This document shows positions 59,699 to 64,000 of a stretch of 64,000 bases of DNA, piece after piece; position 1 is the first letter of the stretch, and each line of letters starts with the position of its first letter. Source of the stretch: Marinimicrobium sp050113635 (GTDB lineage Bacteria; Pseudomonadota; Gammaproteobacteria; Pseudomonadales; Cellvibrionaceae); contig NZ_JBNJLT010000002.1 in NCBI RefSeq assembly GCF_050113635.1, positions 248,001 to 312,000 of the forward strand. Reading direction: 5' to 3'. Below the pieces are notes generated by a model. The model was not told the DNA's origin and searched no databases. It saw only the letters and a program-made list of their open reading frames with translations. Position numbers and translations under genes: made by a program.

Positions 59699-62035
59699 TC
59701 AATTCCACAGCCGATCCCACCAGCTGGGGGAGGATGAGCGATCAATACGGCAGCGTTCGGAATCGGTCGGCCCCTGACCTGCCCGCAGAGGCAGCCAGAC
59801 GGCACCTTCACAGCGCTCGGCGCTGAGTTTTCCGGTGCGGCTGTCGAGCCAGTCGAAGCTGACATCCCCCGGCGGCTCCAGCGGAAGGCCCTGCGTGGGC
59901 AATTCCGCCATCAGGTCGGCCCACACATGCAGCGCACCGGAGGAGCCGGTAAGTGAGGTCTGTCGGTTGTCATCCCGCCCCATCCAGACCACGGCCAGGT
60001 GCTGGCCGCTGAATCCGGCAAACCAGCTATCACGGTAGTCGTTGCTGGTGCCGGTTTTGCCAGCCATGGCCAGCCCCTCCGGCAGTTGTTGATAAACGGA
60101 GCGGCCGGTGCCTTCACGCAATACCAGTTGCATCAGGTACTGCATCTGAAAGCTGGCCTCGGTGCTGAAGCGCTGCTCCATGGTCAGCCGGTAGCGCTTG
60201 AGAGGCTGGCCTTCGGCGGTCAGCACTTCCCGAATGGCACGCAGAGGCGTGTAAACACCTTCGGCCGCCAGCGTGTGGTAGATGCCGGCCACTTCATAGG
60301 GCGTCATTTCCACTGAACCCAGAAGGATAGCCGGCACACCGGGGATGTCGCCTTCAAAACCAGCCGCTCTCAGTGTGTCGTAAACGGCACCCAACCCGAG
60401 GTTCATGCCCAGGCGCGCGGTGGCCTGATTATAGGAGTGTACCAATGCCTGGTAGAGTGGCACCTCCCCGTGGTTTTTCAGGTCGGCATTGCGCGGCTCC
60501 CAGCGGTTGCCGTTGCGCGCCTCGACCACCACCGGTTCATCGCTGATCAAGGTGGCCGGGTGGTATTCCTTCTCCCGTTCCAGCGCCGTTAAGTACACAA
60601 ACGGTTTGACCAGCGAGCCAATCGGTCGCCGGGCATCCAGCGCGCGGTTGAAACCATTGAACCGACCATTGCGGTCGCCCACCAGGGCCAGCACTTCGCC
60701 CGCCCCCACCGAGGTCACCACCGCCCCCACTTGCAGGTTTTCCGTGCCGCGTCGCTGCTCCAATTGATGGACACGCTCACTGACCACGCGCTCCAGACGG
60801 CGCTGAATCATGGGAGACAAGCTGGTGAAGATGCGCAGTCCCTCACTGCGCAAATCTTCCTCGCGATAGTCCCGTTGCAGTTGCCGATTGACCAGCTCGA
60901 TGAACGCCGGATAGCTCTGCAAGCTGTACTGGGTGTTGGGGACAATACCGAGCGGGGCACGCTGCGCGCGCTGCAACTCGGCCTGGTCGATTAATCCTTC
61001 CCGGGCCATCACCCGCAGCACGAGGTCGCGCCGTTCACGCACGCGCTCCGGATGCCGCCAGGGGTTATAGAACGAGGCCCCCTTCACGATCGCCACCAGC
61101 AAGGCGACCTGCTCGGTGTTTAATTCATTCAAAGGCTGGCGAAAATAGTGTTGCGCGCCCAGGGCAAAACCGTGCACGCCTCGTGCGCCACTTTGGCCGA
61201 GGTACACTTCGTTGATGTAGGTTTCCAGAATCTCTGACTTGCTGTAGTGCACTTCCAGCAGCACCGCCATAATGGCTTCCTGCAATTTGCGTTGCAGGCT
61301 TTGCTCGCGGGTCAGGTAAAAATTCTTGACCAGCTGCTGGGTCAGAGTACTTCCACCCTGAACCACCCGACCAGCTTTGAGGTTGGCCCAGGCCGCCCGC
61401 AATATGGAGGACGGTGACACACCAAAGTGATGCAGAAAATCGCTGTCTTCCACCACGAGCAGAGTTTCCCCCAGCAAGGGCGGCAAGTCTTCCAGACGCA
61501 CCAGCAGTCGGTCTTCGCCGTGCGCTGGGAAAATACCGCCGATCTCTTCTGGCTCCATGCGCATCAGCGCCAGGTCACGGCCATCAGAATTGCTAAGGTT
61601 GGTAATACGCCCACCGGAGAGCGTCATCGTAAAACGCCGGGCGGGCTCTCGTTGATCCCAAAACAAAAAGCCACGACTGTAAATGTCGTAGTGGCGGGTT
61701 CCACCGGCCATTCGACGCGCGTACTGCCCCGGACCGGACACCCGTTCGACGGGACGATACCCCAAAGCCAGCAGCTCTTTCTCGAACAGGTCCGCCGTCA
61801 GCGGTGCCCCTTGATACAGTTCCAGCGGCCGCGCATAGACCCGCGCCGGCACCGACCATTTTTTGCCTTCAAACTTTTCCCGCACCACACCATTGAGGTA
61901 CAGCACCCATAGCGCGAACAGCAATGTAAAGATGCCCAGAGCGTACAGCGCCCAAAGACGAAACAGTGCCCAGCCGTGGCGTCCACGGTTCTGGCGGCGG
62001 CGGGGAGATGATCGACGAGATCGGTTCTTGCTCAC
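59699..62035 (-). CDS. mrcB: Bifunctional penicillin-binding protein 1B
   Basis: Polymerises glycan strands and cross-links peptides in the periplasm. The 778 residues: a short basic cytoplasmic tail, one membrane helix (FRLWALYALGIFTLLFALWVLYL), a UB2H region, the GT51 transglycosylase (VVEDSDFLHHFGVSPSSILRAAWANLKAGRVVQGGSTLTQQLVKN, with the catalytic Glu in ED), and the transpeptidase with PIGSLVKPF (SxxK), HSYNQATARLG (SxN) and AGKTGTSNDYRD (KTG). All three active-site motifs are intact. UB2H, the LpoB contact domain in E. coli, suggests PBP1B rather than PBP1A. Confidence 0.95.
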   Translation of the reverse strand: MSKNRSRRSSPRRRQNRGRHGWALFRLWALYALGIFTLLFALWVLYLNGVVREKFEGKKWSVPARVYARPLELYQGAPLTADLFEKELLALGYRPVERVSGPGQYARRMAGGTRHYDIYSRGFLFWDQREPARRFTMTLSGGRITNLSNSDGRDLALMRMEPEEIGGIFPAHGEDRLLVRLEDLPPLLGETLLVVEDSDFLHHFGVSPSSILRAAWANLKAGRVVQGGSTLTQQLVKNFYLTREQSLQRKLQEAIMAVLLEVHYSKSEILETYINEVYLGQSGARGVHGFALGAQHYFRQPLNELNTEQVALLVAIVKGASFYNPWRHPERVRERRDLVLRVMAREGLIDQAELQRAQRAPLGIVPNTQYSLQSYPAFIELVNRQLQRDYREEDLRSEGLRIFTSLSPMIQRRLERVVSERVHQLEQRRGTENLQVGAVVTSVGAGEVLALVGDRNGRFNGFNRALDARRPIGSLVKPFVYLTALEREKEYHPATLISDEPVVVEARNGNRWEPRNADLKNHGEVPLYQALVHSYNQATARLGMNLGLGAVYDTLRAAGFEGDIPGVPAILLGSVEMTPYEVAGIYHTLAAEGVYTPLRAIREVLTAEGQPLKRYRLTMEQRFSTEASFQMQYLMQLVLREGTGRSVYQQLPEGLAMAGKTGTSNDYRDSWFAGFSGQHLAVVWMGRDDNRQTSLTGSSGALHVWADLMAELPTQGLPLEPPGDVSFDWLDSRTGKLSAERCEGAVWLPLRAGQGPTDSERCRIDRSSSPSWWDRLWN

Positions 62036-62154
62036 TACACTCTCACTTCAACACAGGCACTTCAATTTGACTCTGGCTTTCACCAGCGGCGCTTATTTTG
62101 CATAATGGTCGACCAAAACCCAAACCCATACCCAACTCCCATAGAGAGGGCTTC

Positions 62155-63156
62155 ATGACAGACCACTATCACATCTACGGCATCGGCGCGGCGTTGGTGG
62201 ACACCGAAATCCAGGTCACCGATGGAAACCTGCGGGCCATGGCCGTTGCCAAGGGTGTGATGACGCTGGTGGATGAACCGCGCCAACACGAACTGATGGA
62301 CTACCTGCAGGATCACTTGGTTCACTCACAGCGTGCCAGTGGTGGTTCCGGTGCCAATACCATCATCGCCGCCAGTTACTTCGGCTGTCGCAGTTTTTAC
62401 TCCTGCAAGGTCGCCGACGATGAGAACGGCGCATTCTATCTGAATGACATCAAAGATGCCGGGGTGGACTATCCCGCACACCTGGGCGGTGCCGAGGGCA
62501 TTACCGGCAAATGTCTGGTACTGATTACCCCCGACGCCGAACGCAGTATGAACACCTTCCTCGGCATCAGTGCCGAACTGTCGGTGAATGAACTCGACAC
62601 CGCCGCCATTGACGCGGCGGACTATGTGTATATCGAAGGTTATCTGGTCAGTTCCGACACTGGTCGGGCCGCTGCCATCGCATTGCGCCAGCGGGCCGAA
62701 ACCCGCAATACGCTCACCGCGCTGAGCCTGTCAGACCCGGCCATGGTACAGTTTTTCCGCGATGGCCTGCTGGAAATGATTGGCAATCGGGTGGATTTGT
62801 TGTTCTGTAACCGCGAGGAAGCCATGGGCTTTACCGGCTGTGACAACCTGGAAGATGCCGCCCAGTCACTGCAGGATTATTGCCGGAGTTTTGCCATTAC
62901 CTGCGGGGCCGAGGGCGCACTGGTGTTCGATGGCAAGCATTCCTATTCTATCGATGCGCAAGCCGTAGAGGCCGTGGACAGTAATGGCGCGGGCGATATG
63001 TTTGCGGGCGCGTTTCTGTATGCGTTGAGCCAGGGGCACGGTTACGACACGGCTGGCCGGTTTGCCTGTCTCGCCGCCAGCAAGGTGGTGAGCCAATACG
63101 GCCCGCGGTTGCGGCCGGAACAGCATCAGGAGCTGAAGCAGGCGTTTTTCGGCTAA
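62155..63156 (+). CDS. PfkB-family sugar/nucleoside kinase, adenosine-kinase-like
   Basis: A 333-residue ribokinase-fold kinase: GIGAALVDTEIQV near the start, ASGGSGANTIIAASYFG (PfkB signature 1), and VDSNGAGDMFAGAFLYALSQG (signature 2; Asp in GAGD is the catalytic base). Adenosine-kinase-type members phosphorylate nucleosides or sugars with ATP; the substrate is not read from the sequence. Start is ATG 62155; the frame runs upstream without a site. It is divergent from mrcB and convergent with moeB (3-bp gap). Confidence 0.85.
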   Translation: MTDHYHIYGIGAALVDTEIQVTDGNLRAMAVAKGVMTLVDEPRQHELMDYLQDHLVHSQRASGGSGANTIIAASYFGCRSFYSCKVADDENGAFYLNDIKDAGVDYPAHLGGAEGITGKCLVLITPDAERSMNTFLGISAELSVNELDTAAIDAADYVYIEGYLVSSDTGRAAAIALRQRAETRNTLTALSLSDPAMVQFFRDGLLEMIGNRVDLLFCNREEAMGFTGCDNLEDAAQSLQDYCRSFAITCGAEGALVFDGKHSYSIDAQAVEAVDSNGAGDMFAGAFLYALSQGHGYDTAGRFACLAASKVVSQYGPRLRPEQHQELKQAFFG

Positions 63157-63159
63157 CGT

Positions 63160-63906
63160 TTATCCGCCGCCGCAAACCGGGCAGTTCGGATCACGTGGCA
63201 ATGCCAGTTCGCGCCATTCACTGCGAGCGGCATCAAAAATCAACAAACGGCCGGCGAGGCTATCGCCGACACCGGCCAGCAGCTTCACCGCCTCCAGTGC
63301 CTGCATACTGCCAATCACGCCCACCAGCGGCGCCATTACACCGCTGGTGGCACAATTGAGCGGTTCATCGTCGTGGACATCGTACAGGCAGCGATAGCAA
63401 GGGCTGTCTGACCGACGTGAATCAAACACGGTTACCTGCCCCTCAAGGCGAATGGCTGCCCCGGACACCAGCGGGGTGCGAGTGCGCACACACGCCGCAT
63501 TGATGGCATAGCGCACACCGAAATTGTCCGTGGCGTCCACCACCAGGTCCACCTGCTCCGTCAACGTCGCCAGGCGCTCGGCATTCAGCGCCTCATGCAG
63601 CGGTGTCACGAGGGTATCCGGATTTAACGCCTGCACCGCCTGGGCAGCGGACACCACTTTGCTCTGCCCAACGCGCGCGGTGGTGTGCGCAATTTGCCGT
63701 TGCAGATTGGAAGGCTCAACCTCGTCGTGATCCGCCAACCATAACTCGCCCACGCCGGAGGCCGCCAGATACAGGGCGACCGGTGAACCCAGCCCGCCGA
63801 GCCCGACGATCAACACGCGTGATCTCAGCAATGCTTCCTGACCGTCGAGGTCAATCTCCGGCAGCATAATATGACGGCTGTAACGCAGCAGTTGTCGGTC
63901 ATCCAT
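63160..63906 (-). CDS. moeB: Molybdopterin-synthase adenylyltransferase MoeB/ThiF-type
   Basis: E1-like adenylyltransferase that activates the C-terminus of MoaD for sulfur transfer in molybdopterin synthesis. The 248 residues have SRHIMLPEIDLDGQEALLRSRVLIVGLGGLGSP (ATP site), DATDNFGVRYAIN and the two CxxC zinc pairs CYRC and CPVC. Start ATG 63906 with GAGGTGA upstream. Located just after prmC, the common order. ThiF or HesA is the alternative within the family. Confidence 0.9.
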   Translation of the reverse strand: MDDRQLLRYSRHIMLPEIDLDGQEALLRSRVLIVGLGGLGSPVALYLAASGVGELWLADHDEVEPSNLQRQIAHTTARVGQSKVVSAAQAVQALNPDTLVTPLHEALNAERLATLTEQVDLVVDATDNFGVRYAINAACVRTRTPLVSGAAIRLEGQVTVFDSRRSDSPCYRCLYDVHDDEPLNCATSGVMAPLVGVIGSMQALEAVKLLAGVGDSLAGRLLIFDAARSEWRELALPRDPNCPVCGGG

Positions 63907-63942
63907 TGCGCTCACCTCGCATTGGCTTATCTCGCAGGTTGC

Positions 63943-64000
63943 TTATGGGCTCAGACACCCCAGAGTGACTCGATCCCGGCCACCGAGATCCTGCTCGGTG
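63943..64000 (-). CDS. prmC: Release factor glutamine methyltransferase, C-terminal end
   Basis: Only the last 18 codons are in the window: TEQDLGGRDRVTLGCLSP and stop. The GGRDRVTLG ending is the typical PrmC/HemK C-terminus (methylation of the GGQ glutamine of release factors). Position ahead of moeB agrees. The frame runs off the right edge. Confidence 0.8.
   Translation of the reverse strand, partial: TEQDLGGRDRVTLGCLSP

Noticed and set aside
1..64000. Insertion sequences, prophage or integrative elements
   Set aside because: No transposase, integrase, phage structural gene or att-like direct repeats flanking a segment were seen; the CRISPR/TA segment ends beside a tRNA, but I found no duplicated tRNA 3' end to indicate integration.

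Overview
The window reads as chromosomal DNA of a polysaccharide-degrading gammaproteobacterium. The gene orders obgE-rpmA-rplU, leuS-lptE-holA, dksA-gluQ-cbrA-cbrB-pcnB-folK-panB and prmC-moeB are gammaproteobacterial. A CbrAB system next to secreted carbohydrate esterases (CE2, CE12 types), a PL10-type pectate lyase and acidic lipoproteins points to the Cellvibrionaceae/Microbulbifer neighbourhood (inference; no marker gene was compared). I see no transposase, integrase or prophage. The accessory part is a type I-F CRISPR-Cas locus plus a toxin-antitoxin pair.

Layout. 1-1032: end of a sugar-acid module (HAD phosphatase start, glycerate-kinase-like P-loop protein). 1108-4121: GbsR/MarR-type regulator and cytochrome bd oxidase behind a promoter covered by a near-perfect 30-bp palindrome. 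4204-9626: Ycf46-like AAA ATPase, thioesterase-fold protein, proB, obgE, rpmA, rplU, with two related long stem-loop elements between obgE and rpmA. 9773-21127: an island of SGNH esterases and lipoproteins interrupted by leuS-lptE-holA; one alpha/beta hydrolase gene is broken by a 16-bp tandem duplication. 21195-32165: RND-type exporter, ppa, cysE, LplT-like transporter, M15 peptidase, htpX and an HtrA-type protease, with a possible Fur-controlled small RNA before htpX. 32178-43707: sfsA, dksA, gluQ, cbrA, cbrB, a CrcZ-like small RNA, pcnB, folK, a deoxynucleoside kinase and panB. 43821-45513: pectate lyase and an NTF2-fold protein.

45646-57765 is a complete minus-strand I-F system: WYL-domain regulator, cas1, cas2-3, csy1, csy2, csy3, cas6f, leader, then 44 near-identical 28-bp repeats plus one degenerate trailer repeat at an exact 60-bp period (44 spacers). 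After it come a RelE-type toxin with antitoxin, tRNA-Pro(CGG), a TPR lipoprotein, a possible structured RNA, mrcB, a PfkB kinase, moeB and the end of prmC.

The best regulatory find is at 39354-40180. Downstream of cbrAB lies a gene-free block with seven GTTAC/GTAAC boxes, a sigma-54 -24/-12 element, a roughly 400-nt A-rich region full of AAYAAYAA-like motifs and a strong terminator. This is the architecture of Pseudomonas CrcZ, the RNA that sequesters Hfq/Crc, and it suggests that carbon catabolite repression by an RNA sponge operates here too. The second is a WYL regulator placed ahead of the I-F operon, with an inverted repeat sitting on the predicted cas1 -10 box.
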